Origin: Corallococcus sicarius
GTDB lineage: Bacteria; Myxococcota; Myxococcia; Myxococcales; Myxococcaceae
Direction of reading: 5' to 3'
NCBI RefSeq assembly: GCF_003611735.1
Contig: NZ_RAWG01000063.1
Location: 1 to 40,365 of the forward strand
Length of the DNA: 40,365 nucleotides
Part shown: positions 1-9,117 of the stretch, piece after piece
Numbering within the stretch: the first letter of the stretch is position 1
Layout: the number at the start of each line of letters is the position of its first letter
Position numbers and translations under genes: made by a program
The notes under the pieces: generated by a model
What the model saw: only the letters and a program-made list of their open reading frames with translations
Databases searched by the model: none
Told to the model about the DNA's origin: nothing

Positions 1-714
1 CCCACCATCTTCCCCCCGCTCCCCGGCCTGGAGGAGCGGCCCTGGCGCGACCCGCCTCCGCCCGTGGCGAAGGCGCTCGAAGGCTGCCTCGCGGCGGTGC
101 AGCGGGACCTGGCGCGGTTGGAGAACGCGGACCTGCTGCACTACGACTCCGGCATCGTCGGCACGGGTCGCTGGTCCGTGCACCCCGTGTACTTCGCGGG
201 CGAGCGCACCGACCGCCTCTTCTGGCCGGAACTCGCGATGGAGGAGACGGCTGCCGCCGTGCAATCGCTGGATGGCGAGTGCACCGCGTTCCCGCTGGCG
301 GACGTGCTCTTCTCCTCGCACGCGCCGGGCACCACACTGACGCCGCATTGCAGCTGGGATGGCTTCCGGATGCGGCTCCACCTGGGCCTCAAGATTCCGG
401 AGGGCTGCGGCATCCGCGTGGGCACCGAGTCGCGGCACTGGGAAGCGGGCCGCGTGCTCGCCTTCCATGACTCCTTCGAACACGAGACGTGGAACCGCGG
501 ACAGGAGCGCCGCGTGGTGCTCATCGTGGACTGCTGGCACCCGGGCCTCACGCTGGCGGAGCGGGACGCCCTGCTCGGCCTGACGCGGAAGTTCGAGGTC
601 CGCGCGCTGCTCGCCCAGCTGCGTGTCCCCGAAGCCATGGCGGAGCCACTGCGGCTGCGCTTCGCCCAGGCGGAACAGACGGACGCCCAGGTGCGCCGCT
701 TCTGGCGGATGTGA
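1..714 (+). CDS. Aspartyl/asparaginyl beta-hydroxylase-like protein (5' partial)
   Basis: Frame 1 is open from the first base, so the gene begins before the window; a GTG at 64 is a possible but unlikely start because the residues before it (PTIFPPLPGL..PWRDP) fit the N-terminal strand of this family. Visible family features: His at about residue 116 (TPHCSWDG), the RLHLGL segment, a WEAGRVLAFHDSFEHE stretch with a second His at about 161, then NRGQERRVVLIVDCWHP. In aspartyl/asparaginyl beta-hydroxylases (PF05118) these are the two iron-ligand histidines and the 2-oxoglutarate-binding Arg. Seen: the motifs. Known: Fe(II)/2-oxoglutarate oxygenase fold. Inferred: hydroxylation of a protein or peptide side chain; the substrate is unknown. 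It is convergent with the following methyltransferase gene, 16 bp away. Confidence 0.82.
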   Translation, partial: PTIFPPLPGLEERPWRDPPPPVAKALEGCLAAVQRDLARLENADLLHYDSGIVGTGRWSVHPVYFAGERTDRLFWPELAMEETAAAVQSLDGECTAFPLADVLFSSHAPGTTLTPHCSWDGFRMRLHLGLKIPEGCGIRVGTESRHWEAGRVLAFHDSFEHETWNRGQERRVVLIVDCWHPGLTLAERDALLGLTRKFEVRALLAQLRVPEAMAEPLRLRFAQAEQTDAQVRRFWRM

Positions 715-730
715 GCGGACTCCCGCCGCG

Positions 731-1459
731 TCACGGACCGGCCGGGCGGTACTCCTGGATCCACACCTTCTCCCCCCCCCAGGTGAAGAGCATCCAGCGG
801 TAGGTGTGGCCCACGAAGCCCTCCGCCTGGATGGGCCGCGTCACCGTGACGATGCGCGTCCCGGGCTGACAGGTGCGCAGGTTCGCGATCAACCGCTCCT
901 TCGTCTCCGGCGTGAAGGCCACCCAGTTGGTGAAGACGTGGGTGAAGCCCGTCAAAGGCTCGCGCGTCATGTCGCCCACCGTGAGGGTGATGCCCGCGGG
1001 CGTGAGCCATGGCGCCACACGCGCCACGTGGTCCGGAATCAGCTCCACGCCGTGCGCCTCCGCCTTCAGCCAGGCCGCGGCGATGAGCACCCGGCCCCGC
1101 CCCGCGCCCAGGTCCACCACGCGGCTGCCCGGGCCCACGCCCGCGCGCTTCAGGAAGAGCAGCGCCGTGAGCAGCGGCGTCTCGCCGTAGACGAGCTCGC
1201 GGAACACCTGGCCCGTGGCCTTCAGCGCCCGGGCCATCTCGAAGGTGCGCCGCGCGCTGTAGGGCGTGCGCACCAGCCGCTGCCACCAGAGCCCCACGTA
1301 CGGCCGCAACAGCCGGGGCCGCCACAGCAGGAGCAGCACGTCGGTGATGCGCACGATGAAGGCGATGACCGTGCCCTGGAGCTGCAGCGCCACGCGCTCG
1401 AAGAAGGGGAGGTCGAAGTCCTCCAGCGAGTCGTCGCGGCGCGGGGCGGGTTCCGTCAT
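731..1459 (-). CDS. Membrane-anchored class I SAM-dependent methyltransferase
   Basis: About 242 residues from the ATG at 1459 (MTEPAPRRDDSLEDF). An upstream in-frame start at 1552 exists, but its extra Arg/Pro-rich residues look non-coding. Residues about 18-40 (FERVALQLQGTVIAFIVRIT) are hydrophobic, probably one membrane segment or amphipathic anchor. The SAM-binding motif I is clear (SRVVDLGAGRGRVLIAAA), followed by an acidic strand-2 end (HGVELI) and a motif with TNWVAF. This is the arrangement of small myxobacterial and proteobacterial class I methyltransferases with an N-terminal anchor. The substrate cannot be read from the sequence. It diverges from the Ntn hydrolase at 1671, leaving a 211-bp shared promoter region. 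Confidence 0.78.
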   Translation of the reverse strand: MTEPAPRRDDSLEDFDLPFFERVALQLQGTVIAFIVRITDVLLLLWRPRLLRPYVGLWWQRLVRTPYSARRTFEMARALKATGQVFRELVYGETPLLTALLFLKRAGVGPGSRVVDLGAGRGRVLIAAAWLKAEAHGVELIPDHVARVAPWLTPAGITLTVGDMTREPLTGFTHVFTNWVAFTPETKERLIANLRTCQPGTRIVTVTRPIQAEGFVGHTYRWMLFTWGGEKVWIQEYRPAGP

Positions 1460-1670
1460 GCGCCGCGGAGGCTTGCCGGAATCCGGCGCCCGCGCAATGG
1501 CTCGCGTCAGGAGGGGACGCGGGCGCCTCCCGCCCGGACGCAGCCCGTCCATGCTCGCGCGGCGCCTCCCGCCAATCCCCTGGAATTCATGGGTGCGCGT
1601 GCTTCACCTGGAGCTGGTGCGCGCCGTGCAGAGGGAGTTCCGGCAACCCCACACCGAGGAATGCCCCACC
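1460..1670. other. Divergent intergenic region between methyltransferase and Ntn hydrolase
   Basis: 211 bp between two divergent starts, so it must carry both promoters. A GAGGA Shine-Dalgarno-like element lies about 10 nt before the ATG at 1671. No convincing -35/-10 pair or inverted repeat was recognised. Confidence 0.4.
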
Positions 1671-2702
1671 ATGTGCACCGACTTCCTGATCACCGGCACC
1701 GCCTCCCCTGGGTCCAACAGCTTCGCCGTCAATGGCCGGAGCATGGAGTTCGGCAAGGACCTGAACTCCCAGCTCATGGTCCACGCCGTGGGTGAGAGCT
1801 TCCAGTCGAAGGCCCCCGACAACCAGCAGGGCATGAAGTGGACGTCGAAGTATGGGTTCATCGGCCTCACCGCCCTCAGCGACACCGTCCTCGTGGATGG
1901 CCTGAACACGCAGGGGCTCTCCGTGGGCGCGCTGTGGCTGCCGGGCTCCATCTACCCGAAGGTCACGCAGCCTTCGCAGGCCCTGTCCCTGGTGGACTTC
2001 GTGACCTGGGCGCTCGGCACCTGCGCGACCGTGGCGGACGTGAAGGCCGCGCTCACCGGCGGGAGCGTCCAGGTCTGGGAGGGCGACCTGCTCGCGAAGC
2101 TGCTCCCGCTGCACTTCCCCGTCCACGACGCGGGTGGCAACTGCATCGTCGTGGAGTTCACCGACGGGAAGCTCAACGTCTATGACAACCCCGTCGGCGT
2201 CTGCACCAACGACCCGCCCTTCCCCATGCAGCTGGAGAACCTGGGCAACTACGCGAACCTGACCCCCTGGGACGCGAAGCCCGCGGAGCTGGGCACCCAG
2301 AAGTTCTCTCCCTCCGGACACGGCAGCGGCATGCGCGGCCTGCCGGGTGACTCCACGCCCCCCGCCCGGTTCGTGCGTGCCACCTACCTCAAGCAGTACG
2401 CGCAGCCCGTGTCGAACTCCGCGGACGCCACCACCCTGGCCTTCCACCTGCTCAACACCGTGGACATCCCGCTGGGCACCAGCCGTGGCGTCGACAAGTC
2501 TGGCAAGGACACCGTCGACTACACGCAGTGGGCCGTCGTGAAGGACCTCACCGCGCTGACCCTCTCCGTGCGCTTCTACGGCAACCCGCTCGTGTACTCG
2601 GTCAACCTCAACACGCTCGACTTCAGCGGGGCCGCCGGCAAGCAGTTCCCCCTGCCGACGACCCCCACCAGCATCGACCTCACCGCGAAGCTCTCCAGCT
2701 AG
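1671..2702 (+). CDS. Choloylglycine hydrolase / penicillin V acylase-type Ntn hydrolase
   Basis: 343 residues from the ATG at 1671. The frame stays open far upstream, but this start is decided by the protein: it begins MCTDF, and Ntn hydrolases of the CBAH/PVA family (PF02275) need Cys2 as the N-terminal nucleophile after Met removal. Other family signs: an Arg early on (GRSMEFGKDL), the DGLNTQGLSVGALWLPG segment, a conserved Asn (YDNPVGVCTNDPPF) and a C-terminal Arg (SVRFYGNPLVYSV). No signal peptide is visible, so it is probably cytoplasmic. Known: the family cleaves linear amide bonds in bile salts, penicillin V or N-acyl homoserine lactones. Inferred: in a soil myxobacterium an N-acyl amide or lactone is more likely than bile salt. 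Confidence 0.85.
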   Translation: MCTDFLITGTASPGSNSFAVNGRSMEFGKDLNSQLMVHAVGESFQSKAPDNQQGMKWTSKYGFIGLTALSDTVLVDGLNTQGLSVGALWLPGSIYPKVTQPSQALSLVDFVTWALGTCATVADVKAALTGGSVQVWEGDLLAKLLPLHFPVHDAGGNCIVVEFTDGKLNVYDNPVGVCTNDPPFPMQLENLGNYANLTPWDAKPAELGTQKFSPSGHGSGMRGLPGDSTPPARFVRATYLKQYAQPVSNSADATTLAFHLLNTVDIPLGTSRGVDKSGKDTVDYTQWAVVKDLTALTLSVRFYGNPLVYSVNLNTLDFSGAAGKQFPLPTTPTSIDLTAKLSS

Positions 2703-2716
2703 GCTCACGGGCCGGC

Positions 2717-2743
2717 GGTGCTGGGACGGCTCACCCCAGCACC
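2717..2743. terminator. Candidate bidirectional terminator hairpin
   Basis: Perfect 9-bp arms GGTGCTGGG (2717-2725) and CCCAGCACC (2735-2743) with a 9-nt loop, sitting between the convergent Ntn hydrolase (stop at 2702) and the SWIM/HEAT gene (stop at 2731-2733). On the plus strand a short T-rich run follows (TTCTTCG). It is weak as an intrinsic terminator, but the position suits both genes. Confidence 0.45.
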
Positions 2744-5607
2744 TTCTTCGCCAGCTTCGACAGGGCCTTGTCCCCGGCCGCGGCGGGCAGGGCCATGAGG
2801 CGCGCGGCCACCTGCTTCCCCGCCACCGGGTTCTCCGCCGCGAGCTTCAGGTACACGGTCGCGCGCTCCACGAAGTCCGGACGTCCCTGCGCCGCGTCCA
2901 CGCGCCCCAGCAGCTCCTTCACCAGTTCCTGCGCGGGGAACTTCTCGAAGAGGCCGCGCAGCGCCTGCCGCTCCAGCGCCTCCGGGCGCACCTCCGCCAG
3001 GTTCACCGCGGGCTGGAGCAGCGCGAGCCCCAGCGTCCGCATGGCCTCCGCGACCACGCCGGGCTTCCACCCGTCCGCGAACGCCGCCAGCAGTGCCTCC
3101 GCGCCGCGCACGTCGCCCAGCATCCCCAGCGCGTACACCGCCGTCTTCGCCTCGTCGTCGTACCCGCTGCGGCCCTGCACCAGGAGGACGAACCGGTCGA
3201 TGACGTCCGCGTCGCCCATCCGGGCCAGCGCCTGCGCCGCCTCCCGCCGCACCTCGCGCGAGGGGTCTCCGTACAACACCTGACGCAACGCGGGCATGGC
3301 CACCGCGCCCTGGTCCGCCAGCACGTCCACGGCCTTCGCGCGCGCCTCCTTCGTGGACTCGGACAGCGCCGCCTGCGCCAGCGGCTGCACCTTCTCGCGG
3401 CGCTGACGCAGCAACTCGGCCACCGCCGCCTCGCCGGACTCACGGGCGCGCACGTCCTCCAACGTCTCCTTCGCGAAGAGGCGCAGGCCCGCGTCGTGGC
3501 CCTTGCGCGTCAACGCATCCAGCTCGCGCCTCGCCGGGGAGCCGCCCATCGCGCCCAGCACGCGGATGGCCGTGCGGCGCACCATGCGGCTGTGGTGCTC
3601 GTCCAGCGCGCTCCGCACAGCCTCCAGGGCGGCCTCTCCGCGCGTCGCCACCACCCGCGCCACGAAGGCGCTCGAGGCCCCGTCGCTCCACGTCGGGTAG
3701 TAGTCCCGCATCAGCGTGTCCACGCCCAGGCTCGCGTAGTAGCGCGCCGCGTGCGCCGCCGCCTCGTAGCGCGTCAGCTCCCCGCGCGCCCGGCGCACCA
3801 TCGCCTCGCCCGGCGTCAGCGCCACGTCCGGCCGCTGCACGTGGATGCTCGGGTGCGTGGGCACGGCCTCCAGGCCGGACGTCTCCACCTGCACCGCGCC
3901 GGACAGCCGCACCAGCGCGATGCCCAGCACCTGGTACACCTTGATGAAGTCGTCCAGCCGCTCGCCCGGATCCGGCCGCTGCGCCAGCGCCTCCAGCAGC
4001 GCCCCCGGCTTCTCCAGCCCCAGCTCCCGGAGCCTCGCCACCAGCGGCTCCACCGCCCGGGGCCCCACCGCCGCGAGGCCACTGGCGAACGCATCCGCCA
4101 GTTCGTCCCGCACCTCCGCCAGCGCGATGGCCGCACGTGACGCCCCCGCCGACCGCGCCGCTTCCGCCCAGCCGCTGCGAGGCAGCGCACCCGGCGTCAC
4201 CGGAGGCCGGGCCCGTCCGCGCCGCCGGGGCGACACGGGCACGTCCTCCGCCCGTCCCAGCGCGCGCAGGTCCAACCCCTCCGGCGTCTCCACCACCACC
4301 GCCGACGGGAACAGCGTGGGCAGCGCCGCCTCCAGCCCCACGTCCCCCAGCACCGCCAGCAGCTTCGCGCCCTCCAGGGCCCCGGCCAGCGGCTCCTCCA
4401 ACGACGCATCCGCGGGCAGGAAGAGCGCCCGGCCCGCGCGGTCCACGAACTGCGAGCGGGCGCCGCTGGCCAGCAGCGTCTCCACCCGCACCGCCACAGG
4501 CAGCAGGTCCGGCGCGAAGACGTCCTTGCGGTGCTCCTGGAAGGCCGCCATCGCCGCGCTCACGTCCGGCAGCGCCACCTCCAGCATCCGCTCCAGCGGC
4601 GCCCGGTCCACTGGCGACCCGCCCGTCCACTCCTCCAGGTCCAGCCGGTGCGGCGCGAAGCCCGGGTACTGCCCGCCCTGCGCGCCCTGGAGCACGTAGC
4701 CCGCATGGCTCTTCTTGGGCACCACCGTCTTCAACATCGCGGGGAGGATCTGCTTCTCGCTGTAGTGCCCGCCCGACACCAGGTCCACGAAGCGGCTCTC
4801 GCGGATGAGGAACTTGTCCGGCGTCACGCGCGAGGAGAACGCGTACTCCACCAGCGTCAGCCCCGTCACCGGCTTGCGGTCCTTCTTCGTCCACGTCTTG
4901 CCAATCAGCTCCTCGACGTGGCGGTCCTCCAGCGCCTCACCGCCCAGGTGCTTCTCCACCTTGCGCGCCGTGAGCAGCATGTCCGCCACCAGGTCCGTGA
5001 ACACCGGCGGCTCGAACGTGCCCGTGCGCGCCGCCGCCGCGTCCAGCAGCCCCGCCAGCTCCACCGCCCGCGCGGACAGCCGCCGCAGCCCGTTGGCCCG
5101 GAGCGCCTCTCCCAGCGCGCGCACCTGCTCGGGCCGCTCCGCCCCCAGCGACGCCACGCCCGACAGGCCCAGCTCCCGCACCAGCGTGGACACCTGCGCC
5201 ACGCCGGCCTTCATCAGCTCGCCCGTCTCCGCCTTGCCCTTCTTCACGCTCTTCTTCGTGCCGGTGCCGCCCGGCGCCACCGGGGCGGACTCCGCCGTCA
5301 CGAAGGCCTGGGGCGCCCGGGCCCACGCCACCAGCAGCGCCGCCGCGTGCTTGCAGTACGGACGCGAGCGCGCCGCCATGCACGAGCAGCGCCCCTTCAC
5401 GTCCGAGCGCGCCTCGCCGAACACCAGCGACACCTTGTAGGGCGTCGCCCCGGAGCCTGCCGCGTCCGCGAACAGCCGGTTCTCGTAGCGGGACAGGTTT
5501 GTCAGCTTCTTGCCGTCGAACAGCTCCGCGCCCTTGGCCAGCTCCGCCTTGTCGCTGATGAGCTCCGTCAGCGCTCCCATTCCGATGATGGGCCTTACGT
5601 CAGCCAT
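2731..5607 (-). CDS. SWIM zinc-finger and HEAT-repeat protein (YehQ-like; last gene of MoxR/VWA operon)
   Basis: 958 residues from the ATG at 5607 (MADVRPIIG), chosen over a start 18 bp upstream because AAGGGGGA lies just before it. Seen: an N-terminal SWIM motif CxCx8CxH (C74, C76, C85, H87), a basic linker at about 120-135, a long central region, and alpha-helical HEAT-like repeats in about residues 620-900 (for example RRTAIRVLGAMGG and SREVRREAAQALARMG). Known: SWIM fingers bind zinc and are linked to DNA or protein contacts; HEAT repeats are protein-binding scaffolds. It overlaps the VWA gene by 8 nt, so it should be translationally coupled to it. Inferred: substrate-recognition or scaffold partner of the MoxR ATPase/VWA machine. 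The order resembles E. coli yehL-yehM-yehP-yehQ, recalled and not checked here. Confidence 0.85.
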   Translation of the reverse strand: MADVRPIIGMGALTELISDKAELAKGAELFDGKKLTNLSRYENRLFADAAGSGATPYKVSLVFGEARSDVKGRCSCMAARSRPYCKHAAALLVAWARAPQAFVTAESAPVAPGGTGTKKSVKKGKAETGELMKAGVAQVSTLVRELGLSGVASLGAERPEQVRALGEALRANGLRRLSARAVELAGLLDAAAARTGTFEPPVFTDLVADMLLTARKVEKHLGGEALEDRHVEELIGKTWTKKDRKPVTGLTLVEYAFSSRVTPDKFLIRESRFVDLVSGGHYSEKQILPAMLKTVVPKKSHAGYVLQGAQGGQYPGFAPHRLDLEEWTGGSPVDRAPLERMLEVALPDVSAAMAAFQEHRKDVFAPDLLPVAVRVETLLASGARSQFVDRAGRALFLPADASLEEPLAGALEGAKLLAVLGDVGLEAALPTLFPSAVVVETPEGLDLRALGRAEDVPVSPRRRGRARPPVTPGALPRSGWAEAARSAGASRAAIALAEVRDELADAFASGLAAVGPRAVEPLVARLRELGLEKPGALLEALAQRPDPGERLDDFIKVYQVLGIALVRLSGAVQVETSGLEAVPTHPSIHVQRPDVALTPGEAMVRRARGELTRYEAAAHAARYYASLGVDTLMRDYYPTWSDGASSAFVARVVATRGEAALEAVRSALDEHHSRMVRRTAIRVLGAMGGSPARRELDALTRKGHDAGLRLFAKETLEDVRARESGEAAVAELLRQRREKVQPLAQAALSESTKEARAKAVDVLADQGAVAMPALRQVLYGDPSREVRREAAQALARMGDADVIDRFVLLVQGRSGYDDEAKTAVYALGMLGDVRGAEALLAAFADGWKPGVVAEAMRTLGLALLQPAVNLAEVRPEALERQALRGLFEKFPAQELVKELLGRVDAAQGRPDFVERATVYLKLAAENPVAGKQVAARLMALPAAAGDKALSKLAKKVLG

Positions 5608-6814
5608 GACGGTCCCCCTTCTCACTCGACGCGATGAGCGGCGTCAGGTCCTGGTTGCGCATCACCCGCTCCACCACGTCCACCAGCTTGCGGGGCGTAC
5701 ACCCGAAGCACGGAATCCCCAGCGCGGTGAGCTTCTCCGCCATCGCATGGTCATACGAGGGCCGGCCGCTGTCCGACAGCGCCAGCAGGCACAGCACCTT
5801 CGAGCGGGAATCCACCAGCTGCCGCAGCCGCGCCACCAGCTCCTCGGCGTTGCCGCCCTCGTACAGGTCGGTGATGAGGATGAAGAGCGTCTTCTCCGGC
5901 CGGCGCACGTAGTGCTCCTGCGCGTAGGCCACCGCCCGGTTGATGTCCGTGCCGCCGCCCAGCTGCGCGGAGAACAGCACCTCCACCGGGTCGGACAACA
6001 TGGGCGTCATGTCCGCGATCTCCGTGTCGAAGAGCACGAGGCTGGTGCGCAGCACGTCCAGCGACGCGAAGATGGCCGCCATCACGGAGCTGTACACCAC
6101 GCTCTCCGCCATGGAGCCGGACTGGTCCACCACCAACGTCACGTCCCACTCGTGGTGCCGCCGCTGGTTGGGCCAGAAGTAGAAGCGCTCCGGGATGAGC
6201 CGCTTGCGCTCCGAATCCCAGCCCTTCAGGTTCGCGCGGATGGTCCGGCGCCAGTCGATGTTCCTCGCGATGGGGATGGGGCTCGTCCGGTCCCGCCGCA
6301 GCGCCCCGAGCACCGCCGTCCTCAGCGGCGACTCCAGCTTCTTGCGCAGCTCGTCCACCACCTCGCGGATGATGCCGCGCGCCAGGTCCTTCGCCTGGTC
6401 CGGGATGAGCCCGCGCGCACTCACGAGCGTGGTCACCAGTTCCACGTTCTTGTCCAGGAACGGCAGGGTCTCCGGCTCGAAGAGCAGCTGCGTGAGTCCC
6501 TTGCGCTCGATGGCGTCCTTCTGCACCAGCGCGATGACGTCGTCCTGGAAGAAGTCCCGCAGCGCCCCCAGCCACTTGGGCAGGTAGGGCTTGGAGCCGC
6601 CCCGGCCCGCGGAGCGCTCGCCGTAGACGAAGGAGAGCGTGTCATCCAGCTCCTCCAGGTCGCCGTCGCCCAGGCCCACCGTGTCCGCGCCCGCTCTCAG
6701 CGCGCCCAGCGACGGACAGGCGCCCGTCTTCTCCGCCTCCGGGCCCAGCGCCAGCCGCCAGCGCAGCAGGGCGTCGCGGTCCTTCGGTTCCAGGTCCTTG
6801 GGGTCCACGCTCAT
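5600..6814 (-). CDS. VWA domain protein (YehP-like)
   Basis: 404 residues. The C-terminal half is a von Willebrand factor A domain with an intact MIDAS: D230-x-S232-x-S234 (VVDQSGSM), a Thr in GGGTDINRA, and a later Asp in LFILITDLYEGG. The N-terminal half is helical with no domain I recognise. The start ATG at 6814 overlaps the stop of the DUF5682 gene as ATGA, and the stop overlaps the start of the SWIM gene by 8 nt. Known: MoxR-type AAA+ proteins usually work with a VWA partner that bridges ATPase and target through a metal ion. Inferred: this is the VWA subunit of the four-protein complex encoded here. No signal peptide or membrane segment is seen, so it is cytoplasmic. Confidence 0.88.
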   Translation of the reverse strand: MSVDPKDLEPKDRDALLRWRLALGPEAEKTGACPSLGALRAGADTVGLGDGDLEELDDTLSFVYGERSAGRGGSKPYLPKWLGALRDFFQDDVIALVQKDAIERKGLTQLLFEPETLPFLDKNVELVTTLVSARGLIPDQAKDLARGIIREVVDELRKKLESPLRTAVLGALRRDRTSPIPIARNIDWRRTIRANLKGWDSERKRLIPERFYFWPNQRRHHEWDVTLVVDQSGSMAESVVYSSVMAAIFASLDVLRTSLVLFDTEIADMTPMLSDPVEVLFSAQLGGGTDINRAVAYAQEHYVRRPEKTLFILITDLYEGGNAEELVARLRQLVDSRSKVLCLLALSDSGRPSYDHAMAEKLTALGIPCFGCTPRKLVDVVERVMRNQDLTPLIASSEKGDRHG

Positions 6815-9117
6815 AGCAGGTCGTCCAGGTCATCGAGCGCCTTGCCCAGCTCCGCGCTCATGTCCTTCAACGTCTCCTTGTCCTTCTCTTCCAACACCGC
6901 CTTCACCGCGCGGCCCTTGTCCTTCAGCTGCCGCACGCCCATCACGTTCTCCATCAGGTAGCGCCGCTCCGTGGCGCCCAGCGTGCCCAGCGCGCGCCTC
7001 AGCACCGGGAGCGTCTGCCGGAAGCGCTCCGGCTCCACGCCACACAGGAACGTGTCCAGCGCCTTCACCACCTCGCGGCTCTTCACCAGCACCAGCGCGT
7101 TCACCTGGAGGAAGCCCTCCAGGTACGCCGCCGCGTCCGCCGGCTCCACCGCCAACGACAGCCGCCGCCCCACCTCCAGCGCCACGTCCGACTCCGGCAG
7201 CTCCCGCGCCAGGTACAGCAGCCCCGTCGCCAGCCCCGCCGTCGCCGGGTGCACCCCGTGGCTCTCCATCAGCGCCCGCGCCTCCGCAAGCCACCCCGCC
7301 TTGTCCGCGCGCGGCTGGGACAGGGCCACTTCGTGCAGCGTGCGCAGCGCCTCCAGCACCTTCGCCACCGCCTCCGGCGCGCACGCGCTGGCCTCGCGCA
7401 CGCGCAACAGCGCCCGCCCGAAGGTCTTCTCCCCCAGCGACGCCACCGCCTCGTCCCCCACCGCCGAGTGCGCGCGCGAGGTCCCGTACGCCATCAGCCC
7501 CGACAGCGCCCGCGCCGCCGACGCCAGCGAAGGCAGGTCCGCGTCCGTGGCCGCGTGCGCGTCACACGCCTGGAGCGCCGAGGCCACCGTCTGGGGACAG
7601 CCGGTGATGACGGACTCCAGCAGCACGTCCGCCGCCTCCGCCGTCGTCTTCGCCAGCGTCAGCCGCTCCTGGAGCACGCGCGTCGTCACGCCCTCCAACG
7701 AGTCGCCGAGGACGATCTTCTCCACCAGCGCCACGTCCGTGGACGGCGTCCACTGCGCCTGCCAGGACTCGCGCACCCGCGTGAGCGCCGCGTAGCCCCC
7801 GGCCTCGGTGGCCGCCTGCGCGCGCGAGCCCGTGCCCGACAGCGTCGCGTACGGAATCCCCGCCACGCGCAGCCGGTGGAGGAACACGGACGAGCCCACC
7901 TCCACCTCGTTGTTGAGCCGCAGCGCGAACGTCTCCGCGCTGTCCGTGCGCGGCAGCCGCCGCTCGCCCACCTCGCGCCAGAACTCCGCCTGCAACGAGT
8001 TCTGCCCGATGCGGCTCGCCACCTGCCCCACCTGGTGACCGACGACGCTCTTCCACAGGAAGCCGTCCACGTGCGTCGCGTCGCCCCGGCACAGCGTGGC
8101 CACCGTCGCCTCGCGCAGCTCGTCCAGGCCCGGGGCGCTCTTCTCGCGCAGGTCCGACAGCATCACCGCCAGCCGGTACGCCTCCAGCACGTCCGACAGC
8201 GACGCGGAGAAGCCGCGCATCCGCAGGTGGCTGGCGAAGTCCAGCAGCACCTCCAACGTGGCGCGCCGGAAGTCGCAGTGGGCCTCATGGGCCTTCTGGT
8301 AGAAGTGCGGCGCCCGGTTGCCCGCGCCGTACCCCAGTTGCTCCGCGAGCCGGGGGAAGCTGAACGGAATCACCGTCACCGCGCAGGGCACGCCCGGGGG
8401 CAGCTTCGCCTCCAGCGCGGGCTCCACGTCCCCGGCCACGAAGGCCGCGATGTGCGCCGCGCCCGCCACCACCGCCACCTTCTCCGGCGCCACGCCGCCC
8501 GCCACCACCTCCAGCACCTTGCGCGCCATGAAGGCGTCCCGCTGGCGGTGGTAGCCCTGGCGGGGCCCCGCATTGATGACCTCCGCCCAGGCCAGCAGCA
8601 CCGGGCGGAACAGCTCCGGGCTCCAGTCCGGCGCCTCGAAGGCCGCCTCCCAGAACTCCTCGAACGAGCGGTAGCCCTGCGAGCGCGCGAACGCGTCCGT
8701 CAGCGGCACCGCGTCGTCCGCGACGGGAGCGTCCTCCGCCGTGGCCTCGGTCTCCAATCCCAGCCCCGGCGCGTCGCGGTCCACCGCGAGGCTCACGCCC
8801 ACCGGGATGTCGATGAACTCCACGCGCGCGCCGTTCGCGCGGGCCCAGCGCAGGGCCTGGTACTCCGGCGAATAGGCGGCGAAGGGCCACAGCGAGGACG
8901 CCGGGGTGCCGTCCGTGCGGTAGCCCAGGATGGCCACGGGGGGCCGCGTCTGCGCGTCGCACAGCACGTCCACCATCCCCGTGGCGTCGCAGGGGCCTTC
9001 CACGAGGACGACGTCCGGCTTCACCTTCTCCAACCAGCGCTGGAGCACGGCGGTGGTGCGCGGCGAGTGGTGACGCACCGGGAAGTGCTGCACCCGGGAG
9101 AGCAGGGCGAAGTCCAT
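6811..9117 (-). CDS. DUF5682 family protein (YehM-like), possible TraB/ChaN-type fold
   Basis: 768 residues from the ATG at 9117. The same frame is open upstream, but that part is antisense to the ATPase gene and is not used. Seen near the N-terminus: FPVRHHSP (about 12-19), then VVLVEGPCDATG (about 36-48), then VAGAAHIAAF with His222. A paired His motif, an EGP glutamate and a GxxH motif are also the marks of the TraB/TIKI/ChaN superfamily of proposed metal-dependent proteins, so a related fold is my inference. The remaining 500 residues are mostly helical and unrecognised. The start shares one base with the ATPase stop (TGATG) and the stop overlaps the VWA start (ATGA), so all four genes are coupled. 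Confidence 0.85.
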   Translation of the reverse strand: MDFALLSRVQHFPVRHHSPRTTAVLQRWLEKVKPDVVLVEGPCDATGMVDVLCDAQTRPPVAILGYRTDGTPASSLWPFAAYSPEYQALRWARANGARVEFIDIPVGVSLAVDRDAPGLGLETEATAEDAPVADDAVPLTDAFARSQGYRSFEEFWEAAFEAPDWSPELFRPVLLAWAEVINAGPRQGYHRQRDAFMARKVLEVVAGGVAPEKVAVVAGAAHIAAFVAGDVEPALEAKLPPGVPCAVTVIPFSFPRLAEQLGYGAGNRAPHFYQKAHEAHCDFRRATLEVLLDFASHLRMRGFSASLSDVLEAYRLAVMLSDLREKSAPGLDELREATVATLCRGDATHVDGFLWKSVVGHQVGQVASRIGQNSLQAEFWREVGERRLPRTDSAETFALRLNNEVEVGSSVFLHRLRVAGIPYATLSGTGSRAQAATEAGGYAALTRVRESWQAQWTPSTDVALVEKIVLGDSLEGVTTRVLQERLTLAKTTAEAADVLLESVITGCPQTVASALQACDAHAATDADLPSLASAARALSGLMAYGTSRAHSAVGDEAVASLGEKTFGRALLRVREASACAPEAVAKVLEALRTLHEVALSQPRADKAGWLAEARALMESHGVHPATAGLATGLLYLARELPESDVALEVGRRLSLAVEPADAAAYLEGFLQVNALVLVKSREVVKALDTFLCGVEPERFRQTLPVLRRALGTLGATERRYLMENVMGVRQLKDKGRAVKAVLEEKDKETLKDMSAELGKALDDLDDLL